Of a stretch of 64,000 nt of DNA, positions 45,634 through 53,500 are shown in pieces. Where the stretch lies: positions 1 through 64,000 of the forward strand of contig JANYFL010000017.1 of the NCBI GenBank assembly GCA_025362735.1. The letters run 5' to 3'. Position 1 is the stretch's first letter, and the number at the start of each line of letters is the position of its first letter. Source of the stretch: Betaproteobacteria bacterium. GTDB taxonomy: Bacteria > Pseudomonadota > Gammaproteobacteria > Burkholderiales > Burkholderiaceae_D. Both the position numbers and the translations under genes were made by a program. The notes under the pieces were generated by a model. It saw only the letters and a program-made list of their open reading frames with translations. It was not told the DNA's origin and did no database searches.

Positions 45634-45852
45634 TCAAGACTGAATCCAAATAGGCATTTGAGCCCAATTCTTCGGAAAACCCATAGCAGAGGGTGTATCC
45701 GGTGGCATCGCTGACAAAAGCTCAAGCAGGCGATGTTTCCATGTCGAACCGGGGCATATTTTCTCTAAAAGCAAGACCAGCCTTAATAAGGTGTTATGGA
45801 CCTTGCCGTCTTCAAAGTTAAACCATCCTGCAACGCCCCATCATTCAGCCAT
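45634..45852 (-). pseudogene. Abi-family (Abi_2) protein, C-terminal remnant
   Basis: Reading the minus strand from 45840 gives about 68 codons to a TGA at 45634-45636. The peptide contains VHNTLLRLVLLLEKI, STWKHRLLELLSAMP and AMGFPKNWAQMPIW, which match the C-terminus of Abi_2-type abortive-infection proteins (MGFP-x2-W-x3-P-x-W ending). An ATG at 45852 is followed by a stop after two codons, so the start and most of the gene are missing. It lies between the tRNA-derived repeats and the HxlR gene. Confidence 0.68.
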
Positions 45853-45854
45853 TT

Positions 45855-46232
45855 TTAATTCCCTGGCGTGCGTAATAGTCGCGCCCATTCCGTCAGCGCC
45901 AGGAAAATCGGTTTAAGCGCACGGGCGTGATCCGTCAGTGCATATTCAACTCTAGGTGGAATCTCCGCATAGAAAGTCCGGCTGACTAGCCTGTCCGCTT
46001 CCAGCGCACGGAGTTGGGCCGTAAGCATGTGCTGGGTGATACGCGGCAGCGCCTTGCGTATCTGGCCAAAGCGTAGCGGCCCGCCCAGCAACACCCACAG
46101 AATTTCAACCTTCCATTTGCCGATGATCGTACCGATAGCTTGGCGGAACTCATCCAGTACTGCTTCTGTCGGCGAACAGTGTTGTGTATCAGGGGCATTC
46201 GTATGGTTATTCATACTAGTCTCTTTTTTCAT
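45855..46232 (-). CDS. HxlR-family transcriptional regulator
   Basis: A 125-residue winged-helix regulator. The HxlR core reads IGKWKVEILWVLLGGPLRFGQIRKALPRITQHMLTAQLR with RTFYAEIPPRVEYALT as the wing. The first cysteine typical of redox-sensing members is present before the core (TQHCSPTEAV). It diverges from the NmrA-like gene across 64 bp and probably regulates it. An in-frame ATG at 46214 could also start it. Confidence 0.88.
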   Translation of the reverse strand: MKKETSMNNHTNAPDTQHCSPTEAVLDEFRQAIGTIIGKWKVEILWVLLGGPLRFGQIRKALPRITQHMLTAQLRALEADRLVSRTFYAEIPPRVEYALTDHARALKPIFLALTEWARLLRTPGN

Positions 46233-46296
46233 CCTACTTGTTAAATTTCATAAAGCAGTCGATATTAATACTATCAAAACACTCGGTTTACATACT

Positions 46297-47139
46297 ATGA
46301 ACTTGAAAACAATCGTCGTCTTAGGGGCGACAGGACAGCAGGGGGGCGCGGTAGCCCGCTCACTCATCGCCGATGGCCGCTGGAAGGTTCGCGCCCTATC
46401 TCGCAATTCCGACTCCGATACGGCGCGTCGACTGTATGCCAGCGGCATGGAGGTCGTCGCCGCAGACATGGACAAGCCCGCTTCGTTGCAGGCCGCCTTC
46501 GCCGGTGTGTATGGGGTGTTTTCCGTGCAGGGAATCGACCAGGGTGGCGAGGTCGAGATCCGACGCGGCACCGCCGTAGCTGATGCTGCACAGGCTGCCG
46601 AAGTCACGCACTTCATCTATTCGTCCGTGGGAGGTGCCGACCGGCGTTCGGGCGTGCCACATTTCGACAGCAAATGGCGTGTCGAGGAGTACATACGCGA
46701 CCTTGACTTGCCCGCCAGTATCGTTCGCCCGGTCTTCTTTCTGGATAACTTCATAAAGCCGTCCCTGCGCGTGGTGCTGCTGACCCTGCTGCGTAGTTAT
46801 GTCCCTGCGGGCAAACCGCTGCAAATGATCGCCACGGCCGACATTGGCAAGTGGGTGGCGCACGCTTTCGCTCACCCCGAAGTGTTCATCGGTAAGGCCG
46901 AGGAAATCGCAGGCGACGAACTGACCCGTTCGCAGATCGTCGTGGCCTTCAAACGCCACGGTTGGTCGGCCGGACTTCCATTTCCCGTTCCCCGGCAGCT
47001 GTTGCGGCCGCTTCCCTATGACGTTCGCAGGATGTTCGAGTGGTTCGGCGAAGCCGGCTATGAGGCCGACATTCCCGTGCTAAAGGCAAGGCACCCCGAT
47101 CTGCTGACCTTGGATGCTTGGCTACCCGGTGGGCCATAG
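46297..47139 (+). CDS. NmrA/HSCARG-like NAD(P)-binding protein
   Basis: A 280-residue atypical SDR. The nucleotide-binding motif is VLGATGQQGGAVA (residues 8-20), and FIYSSVGGADR plus HFDSKWRVEEYIR follow as in NmrA-like proteins that sense the NADP/NADPH state. No YxxxK catalytic pair is visible. The natural family end seems to be LTLDAWL; the last codons (PGGP, stop) coincide with the antisense of an McrB P-loop, so the 3' end was created by recombination into older DNA. It is probably controlled by the divergent HxlR gene. Confidence 0.86.
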   Translation: MNLKTIVVLGATGQQGGAVARSLIADGRWKVRALSRNSDSDTARRLYASGMEVVAADMDKPASLQAAFAGVYGVFSVQGIDQGGEVEIRRGTAVADAAQAAEVTHFIYSSVGGADRRSGVPHFDSKWRVEEYIRDLDLPASIVRPVFFLDNFIKPSLRVVLLTLLRSYVPAGKPLQMIATADIGKWVAHAFAHPEVFIGKAEEIAGDELTRSQIVVAFKRHGWSAGLPFPVPRQLLRPLPYDVRRMFEWFGEAGYEADIPVLKARHPDLLTLDAWLPGGP

Positions 47140-47297
47140 AGGATCTGGTTCAAGGGCTGACCCCGGGCTGGTGCACTTCTCGTGGGAGTAATCTGTTGGC
47201 TGTTGGCGCCCTCACCGTCTTGATCCTGTTGTTCGATGCGCATCACGTACCGCCGATCTGCCGATTTTTGAATGCGCACACGGTCAGCCTCCGTCAC
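47124..47297 (-). pseudogene. McrB-like restriction GTPase, N-terminal remnant cut at the P-loop
   Basis: A GTG at 47297 opens 58 codons ending in LNQILYGPPG. This is the start of the Walker A of McrB-type AAA+ GTPases, normally continuing TGKT. The reading continues into NmrA antisense and is nonsense from there. The GTG overlaps the stop of another fragment upstream (47284), as in a coupled operon. McrB acts with McrC to cut modified DNA; nothing else of the gene remains here. Confidence 0.66.
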
Positions 47298-47499
47298 CCT
47301 CCTGCATATTGAAGTGACTGTTGAAACGAGCTTTGATTCGGCTCCGGTTGGCCAGCAACCAAGTCTGAGTCTCCGTGTCGTCGGGCAATACGAGAGTGAA
47401 CGGTTCAGCTTCCGTTGGCTCGTCTGCCGCGACGGGTATTAAGTATGCAGGAGGTCTTAAATCATGGCTAGAGGGATTAATTTGAATTTCCCACTTGGG
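47284..47499 (-). pseudogene. Unidentified coding remnant upstream of the McrB-like fragment
   Basis: The minus strand is open for about 72 codons from 47499 to a TGA at 47284-47286, with a protein-like composition: HDLRPPAYLIPVAADEPTE, then TLVLPDDTETQTWLLANRS and RIKARFNSHFNMQEGDGG. No start codon is present. It ends against the second copy of the tRNA terminator. The family is unknown; it may be the partner gene of the McrB system. Confidence 0.45.
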
Positions 47500-47505
47500 A
47501 TATAT

Positions 47506-47532
47506 AAAAAGCCCTGCAGACGCAGGGCTTTT
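47506..47532. repeat. Second copy of the tRNA-Ser terminator
   Basis: The 27 bases (AAAAAGCCCTGC, loop, GCAGGGCTTTT) are identical to 45423-45449. Weak similarity continues just after it (AGCCAA...GCTCA in both). It faces the CsbD gene from downstream and now probably serves as a terminator there. The two copies bracket 2.06 kb of debris and the HxlR/NmrA pair. Confidence 0.85.
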
Positions 47533-47577
47533 GTTTATAGCAGATGTAAGCCAATCGCTTGGCTCATCGATCCAATC

Positions 47578-47799
47578 CTAGTGCTTATTGAACCAGGTGT
47601 CGTCCGCTTTACTTTCCCAGGCAGAAATCTGCTTTTCAGCTTCATCTTTCGCCACGCCATAGCGCTCCTGGATCTTTCCGGAGAGTTGGTCGCGCTTCCC
47701 GGCGACAACATCAATGTCATCATCGGTCAGCTTGCCCCATTGCTCTTTAGCCTTGCCTGTGACTTGTTTCCAGTTACCTTGAATGCGATCCCAATTCAT
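47578..47799 (-). CDS. CsbD family stress protein
   Basis: A 73-residue hydrophilic protein beginning MNWDRIQGNWKQVTGKAKEQ, the CsbD signature, with DVVAGKRDQLSGKIQERYG following. CsbD-like proteins are abundant general-stress proteins of unknown biochemical role. A GGAGGT-like site lies before the ATG. It is followed downstream by the duplicated terminator. The BON-domain and ferritin-like genes upstream run the same way. Confidence 0.93.
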   Translation of the reverse strand: MNWDRIQGNWKQVTGKAKEQWGKLTDDDIDVVAGKRDQLSGKIQERYGVAKDEAEKQISAWESKADDTWFNKH

Positions 47800-47856
47800 A
47801 TCATTACCTCCAGGTTACATTGAAAAAAATGGCACATCAAAATGCCGTATGCAGTG

Positions 47857-48171
47857 TCAAGGACGAATGGCGATTTCGTTCTTGACTGACTTCACACCCT
47901 TTACATCTCTTGCAATACTTTCAGCGGTCGCTTTTTCGTTAGCGCTCTGAGCAAAGCCAGAGAGCATCACGGTGCCATTCAAAGTCTCGACCTTGATTGC
48001 TCCGGCATCGACTTGCTTGTTGTCGACAAAACGAGCCTTGACTGAAGTCGTAATGGCCGCGTCATCGACATAAGCGCCGACTGTTTCCTGACCACGTTGT
48101 ACTGCGCAGCCGGTCGCGGCAATGAGAGTCAGGGCTGTAAATGCGGCTGCGAGTGTTGTTCTTAGTTTCAT
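47857..48171 (-). CDS. BON-domain lipoprotein
   Basis: A 104-residue exported protein. A signal peptide ends at a lipobox-like IAATGC, and residues about 40-104 form a single BON domain (ITTSVKARFVDNK, then VETLNGTVMLSGFAQS, ending VKSVKNEIAIRP). BON domains bind membranes or lipids and protect against osmotic stress, as in OsmY. GAAGGA lies 7 bases before the ATG at 48171. The in-frame ATG at 48186 has no such site. Confidence 0.88.
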   Translation of the reverse strand: MKLRTTLAAAFTALTLIAATGCAVQRGQETVGAYVDDAAITTSVKARFVDNKQVDAGAIKVETLNGTVMLSGFAQSANEKATAESIARDVKGVKSVKNEIAIRP

Positions 48172-48262
48172 GATGAATTCCTTCAATGGTTAAAAATAAT
48201 GAGTTGATCAGGTGGCGTCAGGAAATTTGAGCCCCGCCACCGATGGGCAAAATCTGAAACAC

Positions 48263-48835
48263 TTATTCAGTCATCCAATCGCTGAGCTCTTCGGCATGTT
48301 CCTGCTCCTTGCTCAAAATGGTTTCGAGCATGCGGCGTGTGGTTGAATCCTTGTCACCGATGAGAGCAATCATTTGGCTATAAGCTTCAATGGCGACACG
48401 CTCGGCGATCAAGTTGGCCTTGATCATGGCTTTGAGATCACTTGACTCGTCGTAGTCGGCATGACTGCGTTGAAGCAGACTATCGGGAGCAAAGTTGGGC
48501 TTGCCACCCAGTTGCACGATTCGTTCGGCGATCTGGTCTGCATGCGCTGACTCTTCAAGTGCATGAACCATAAATTCTTCGGCGATTTTGGATGAGGCCA
48601 AGCCTTTCGCAGTAAAGTGATGACGCTTGTAACGCAACACACACACCAACTCGGTTGCCAGAGAATCATTGAGCAGCTTGATGATGTCCGTACGCCAAGG
48701 ACCGTAGTTGGGTGTTACTGCGCCCTGATCCAGAGTTTTCTTGGCTGAGTTAAGGGCCGCCTCGTCCAGAACCATACGTTCTTGATCAGCCACCGGGAGA
48801 TGCTTGATTTTGGTGGGTTCATTGTTAGTGACCAT
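48263..48835 (-). CDS. Ferritin-like / bacterioferritin-type protein
   Basis: A 190-residue four-helix-bundle protein. Diiron ligands are visible as E in LATELVCVLRYKRHH, E and H in HALEESAHADQ, E in LIAERVAIEAYSQM, and E and H in KEQEHAEEL. It resembles bacterioferritin-like or DPS-like stress ferritins with a 45-residue N-terminal extension. Iron storage or peroxide detoxification is the likely role. It may be transcribed with the BON and CsbD genes. Confidence 0.87.
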   Translation of the reverse strand: MVTNNEPTKIKHLPVADQERMVLDEAALNSAKKTLDQGAVTPNYGPWRTDIIKLLNDSLATELVCVLRYKRHHFTAKGLASSKIAEEFMVHALEESAHADQIAERIVQLGGKPNFAPDSLLQRSHADYDESSDLKAMIKANLIAERVAIEAYSQMIALIGDKDSTTRRMLETILSKEQEHAEELSDWMTE

Positions 48836-49149
48836 GAGGTGTTCCTGGTTGGCGGGTTAATGAATCGATGCAATGCCGATGTGATACGTTTAAAGCTGCA
48901 TGCAACAGGTCGATATGGGTACTTTACAAATGACAGGCCTGTGCAACTATCGGCACTAGGCCCCTGTGCTCGTAGGACAGCACCGCGTGCAGATTTCGAC
49001 CAGATTTGAAGGGTTACTTAGTGATGACACGCCTTAGTTGGCGTACGCGACAATGCTGCAAGGCAAGTGCGTATTGCCTTTCAGTCCGAAAGTTAAGCGA
49101 CCTGACTTAAGAATTGTGGCGCAGGCTCATGCGCCAAGTACTGGAAGTA
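48836..49149. other. Gene-less region between the ferritin-like and AI-2E-family genes
   Basis: About 310 bp with no convincing gene. It should hold the promoter of the ferritin-like gene. A hairpin GGCGCA-GGCTCA-TGCGCC at 49118-49135 lies just beyond the stop of the permease gene and could be its terminator, although it lacks a strong T-run. Nothing else stands out. Confidence 0.5.
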
Positions 49150-50325
49150 TCAGTCACCCAGCAATTCACCAATCGGTTTGAGGTCTTCCACGCGGTCGCA
49201 GATGGCCTTGATGACCATCATGATGGGAATACCCAACAATAAGCCCCAGATGCCCCAGAGCCAGCCCCAGGCCAATACACCGATGAAAATAACAACGGGG
49301 TTCATGCTGCTAGTGCGACTGGTGAGCCACGGTGTTACCAGATTGCCTTCAATGGTATGAATGACTAGAGAGATTCCACCCGTTGCCAGTGCCATTTCTA
49401 TGCTGCCGAATTGCAGGAAGCCAACCAGGGCCGTGCCGACGGTCACAATAATGGAACCAATATAGGGAACAAAATTCATCACCCCGGCCACCACACCCCA
49501 GACAGCCGCGTGTTGCAGGCCGATTAATGCGTAAGCAATTCCACTGATAACGCCAACGACAATGCTGGTCCCCAGTTGTACCAGCAGATAACGTTGAATC
49601 TGTTCCGTGATTTCATCCAGAGCCTGGATGGTGATTTTTCTGCGTGCGAAAGTAGGGCCCGCAATCTTGACCAGCTTGCGGCGAAAGCTGTCACCTGAAG
49701 CGAGCAGAAAAAACGCGATGAAGCAGACCACAATGATCTGTCCAATCAGACTAAGCAGTCCGATGGTGCCCGTCCATAAATAATCCCGAATGTTGAAATG
49801 GGATTGTTCGATCTGGACGCGCATCACACCGCGAGAGGTCGTGGATGCGCCACCATTTTCCTGTGCTGCACGCTCGATTTCAGTCGCAGCGTTTTGTACT
49901 TTTTCTATGGCCGTGTCGGGCTTGTTGTTGTCGGGGCGCAGAGCCTGGCGCAATTTTTGTGCGGCCTTGGGCAAGGAATCAATCAGGTTGGCTGTGTCGT
50001 CGCTCAGCGTCCATCCAATTCCACCAGCGGTCGCCAGAATGAACACGAGCAAAATCCCGGCTGCAGCGGCGCGCGGAATATGCCAGCCCACCATGCGATT
50101 CACCAAGGGGGAGAGCGCATAACTGAACATCAGACCCAGCATGACCGGAATGAATACAGCCTGCGCCCAATGGAGTACGAACACGACGGCCAGCACCGCC
50201 AGTATGCCCAGCGATATGCTGCGTATATCAACTGGCATATGCAATAGAACGCGTTCCGGCTCAGGCGGCACAGTCGTTACCGATTCGCCGTTCTTCAGTT
50301 CCTCCGATAAGCGTGGATCATCCAT
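49150..50325 (-). CDS. AI-2E family transporter (PerM-like permease)
   Basis: A 391-residue integral membrane protein with about eight helices. N-terminal segments lie near 30-80, followed by a soluble region (residues 100-190) and further helices. The conserved PMMMVIKAICD-type end and YIGSIIVTVGTALVGFLQFG are AI-2E-family features. Some relatives export autoinducer-2 or act as Na+/H+ exchangers, so the substrate is unknown. GGAG precedes the ATG at 50325; the TTG four codons earlier is less likely. The next gene upstream, across 174 bp with a repeat, is the glucan synthase. Confidence 0.86.
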   Translation of the reverse strand: MDDPRLSEELKNGESVTTVPPEPERVLLHMPVDIRSISLGILAVLAVVFVLHWAQAVFIPVMLGLMFSYALSPLVNRMVGWHIPRAAAAGILLVFILATAGGIGWTLSDDTANLIDSLPKAAQKLRQALRPDNNKPDTAIEKVQNAATEIERAAQENGGASTTSRGVMRVQIEQSHFNIRDYLWTGTIGLLSLIGQIIVVCFIAFFLLASGDSFRRKLVKIAGPTFARRKITIQALDEITEQIQRYLLVQLGTSIVVGVISGIAYALIGLQHAAVWGVVAGVMNFVPYIGSIIVTVGTALVGFLQFGSIEMALATGGISLVIHTIEGNLVTPWLTSRTSSMNPVVIFIGVLAWGWLWGIWGLLLGIPIMMVIKAICDRVEDLKPIGELLGD

Positions 50326-50381
50326 GCATGTCTCCAATTATTAAGGAATCTCTGATTAAGTCCATTCAAAACCAAAAATCT

Positions 50382-50484
50382 TGACACAGAGAACACAGAG
50401 ACCATCGAAGACACAGAGAAAAGCAAGAGCGATGCGAACCGAAGCAATCTCTGTGTTCCTCTGTGACCTCTGTCGCTCTGTGTT
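50382..50484. repeat. Inverted cluster of RACACAGAG repeats
   Basis: The left side carries GACACAGAG, AACACAGAG and GACACAGAG; the right side carries CTCTGTGTT, CTCTGTGAC and CTCTGTGTT. The two halves can pair into a long imperfect hairpin around 50410-50445. It lies between the ndvB stop and the AI-2E gene. Repeats of this type occur widely in proteobacteria as intergenic palindromes; the function is unknown. Confidence 0.78.
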
Positions 50485-50513
50485 GGGAGGTTTTGGCCCG
50501 TACATCTCATCCC

Positions 50514-53500
50514 TTATTCAGCATGCAGTGGGATGGTGAAACACGTCGCAGGTCCTAGACTGGGCCAATTCAGCGGCTGACCCGGTCGTAGTAATTGTGC
50601 GCTCCATTGGCTTGTTGCGGCTAGCGCGGTTTCTGCCGTCGCTCGAATCAGGATAAAGCGCATCGAGCGACCTTCGCGTTTCAGCGTCAGCTCAGCCTGA
50701 TGCCAATGGGATGGCAAGCATGGGGTAAAGCACAAATTCTGCGCATCCTGTTGCAAACCAAAAATAGATTCAATTGCAGCACGATGCATCCACGCAGCTG
50801 CGCCGGTGTACCAGCTCCAGCCACCGCGTCCCACGTAGGGCGGCTGGGAATAAATATCTCCGGCCATGACATAAGGTTCGATTCCGTAGGCTTCACTTTG
50901 GGTTGAATGCTTGCTGCGATGCGCGGGACTGAGCCAGGTAAAGCTGCGGTAAGCGAGATCGCCCAGATCGGTCGAATCGGGTTGGCTTTGTGCATACTTG
51001 GCTTGTGCCATCAAGGCCCATACGCCGGCATGTGAGTATTGACCACCATTTTCGCGCACACCCGGCGGATAGGCCTGGATGTAGCCTGCGCTCGGCTCAG
51101 CATGGGCGAGAGGTGGGTCAAGCAGCCGGATCAGACCCGCTTCATGATCGATCAAATGATCTTCTACCGCCGTCATGGCCATGCGTTGCGATGCGTGAGG
51201 TGCCGCTCCGGAAAGGACGGCCCAGGCTTGTGCAATCAGATCGATACGAGCCTCGGAGTTGGCATGCGAACCCAGGGCTTGGCCGTCGTCGAAGAAGGCG
51301 CGCTTGAACCATTGGCCATCCCATGCCGCGTCGTTCAACGCGGCCTTCCAACCCAGCGCAGCCCGTTCCCAACGGTTTGCACGTTCATGCTCTCCGCGCT
51401 CATGGGCCAGCGGTGCAAAACCGGCGACGATTGTGCAAAGAAACCAGCCTAGCCAAACGGATTCGCCACGTCCTTCGTGGCCGACCCGATTCATTCCATC
51501 GTTCCAGTCGCCGGTACCCATTAAAGGCAGGCCATGGGTGCCGACGCGCAGACTGTGATCAATGGCACGGGCTGCATGCTCGTAGACCGAAACACTGTGG
51601 CTGCTGATAGCCGGGACGTAGTAGGCGTCCTCAGCCCCTTCAGGTATGGCGGCGCCTTCGATGAAAGCAACGTTTTGATCGAACAGGGTCTGGTCACCCG
51701 TTGTGCGCAGGTAATGCGCGCATGCATACGGCAGCCACAACAGATCATCAGAAAAATGCGTGCGCACACCGGCACCCGTTGGCATATGCCACCAGTGCTG
51801 CACATCGCCCTCAGCAAACTGGCGCGATGCGGCCAGCACAATTTGTTCACGCAAGATATGCGGCGCAGCCCAGGCCAGGGCCATTGCATCCTGCAATTGA
51901 TCGCGGTAACCAATGGCCCCCCCGGCCTGATAAAACCCGGCCTTGGCCCACAAGCGGCAAGACACCGATTGATACAACAACCAGCGATTGACCATCACAT
52001 CAAACAGCGGATCCGGTGTCTTCACTGTGGCCGCTGTCAGGAGTTGATCCCAGTAGTTGCGCACTTCATCAAGGCGCTGTGTGGCAGGAGTTGTCGCGGA
52101 GAGAACTGCAAGCTGTCGAGCCGCTTCGGGGTTCTCGGCAAAGCCCAGCAAAAAGACGCGTTCGACTGTTTCACCTGATGTCAGGGTGGCTTGGGTCGAT
52201 AAAGCAGCACAGGGATCAAGCCCATCTCCACTGCGTTGTCCAAATTGGTCCGGTAGAGCCAGACGTCCGCGCGCATCGAAACACTCACGCCGATCACAGG
52301 TCCAGTCTTCGGTGGCATCGGTCGCTTCAGCAAGAGCCAGGAATGCCGTGCCATTGCCAAAACCCGCTGAACGTTCGCGTTGTGTGCACAGCAGTGCCGT
52401 GACTTTCTGCGTGGGCAAGCGTTGACGATGCAGTGCGGTGTGAACCGTGCTGCGATCCGCACGATTGGCCCCCATCATCCACTCGGCGATACCGACCATA
52501 CGCAGATACTGGGTCTTATTGCCGCGATTGACGATGCGCAGCCGTATCTGTTTGACTGAAGTTTTTATATCGACGCACCACCAAACGGTCACGTCCAGAT
52601 CGCCACGCGTATGGCTGATGATGGTGTAACCCTGAGCATGGGATACGCGATACACGACGGGTTCTTCGCCGGTGTTCGATGGCGCAACACTCCATGCTTG
52701 CATGGTTCTGCGATCCTGGATCAGTAACCATTCGGAAGGAGGATCGGTTACGGGGTCGTTGGACCAGGCCGTGAGCTGATTCAAACGGCTGTTCAGCGCC
52801 CAGGTATAGCCCCCTCCGGCTTCCGAAATTTGAGTGCCGAAAGCCGGGTTCGACAGCACATTGATCCAGGGCCGTTTGGGACGCAACCGGGGGCTGACTT
52901 GAAAACGGAATTCGCCCGACGACGCTGCAAACATGCCTGCTGGCGCAGGCAATGGAGTCGAGGGATTTGAGGCCAAAGCCAGCTCGCTGGAAGAAATATC
53001 CAGCCGCTGTTGAAGCGCTTGTTCATGCAGTTCACACCATGTCTGGACATGATAGTGCAGAGGACGGCCATCGGCATGCAGTCGTACACGAGCTAGAGCA
53101 TGTAAGGTACTCAGTTCATCCGCCGAGAGTTCTTCAGAGCGCAGCGCATGGAAACTCGTGCTGCCCGGATGACCCGACTGCGCACCTGTTTCGGCTTCAT
53201 GGCGCTCGCGCAGTGTGGTGATCTCGCGTTGCAACGTCATCTGATATGAAGCGGGTTCGGCATTCAGTACCACCAGATCACATGCGATCCCTCCCCAGGA
53301 CCACAACCGCAGAGCATGGCCCATGGCACGCAACAAGCCCAGCCCCTGCGTCACGCTGGCTGATACAAGGATGACAGGGCGGTCACCGGAGATGCCAAAA
53401 CGCCAGAGCAAGCGCCGGTCACAAACTTTTTCCGTCGCATCAGAACGCGGCAAGCGCCGTCGGTCAGGACGCGTCAGGCTGAAGACGAGAGCCGTGGTCA

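Noticed and set aside
47464-47823. A 119-residue plus-strand frame with a strong AGGAGG before its ATG
   Set aside because: It runs through the duplicated terminator and the antisense of the CsbD gene, and its translation has no protein-like pattern; the ribosome site is probably chance.
50382-50484. A CRISPR array made of the RACACAGAG units
   Set aside because: Units are only nine bases, inverted between the halves, without regular spacers, and no cas genes are present.
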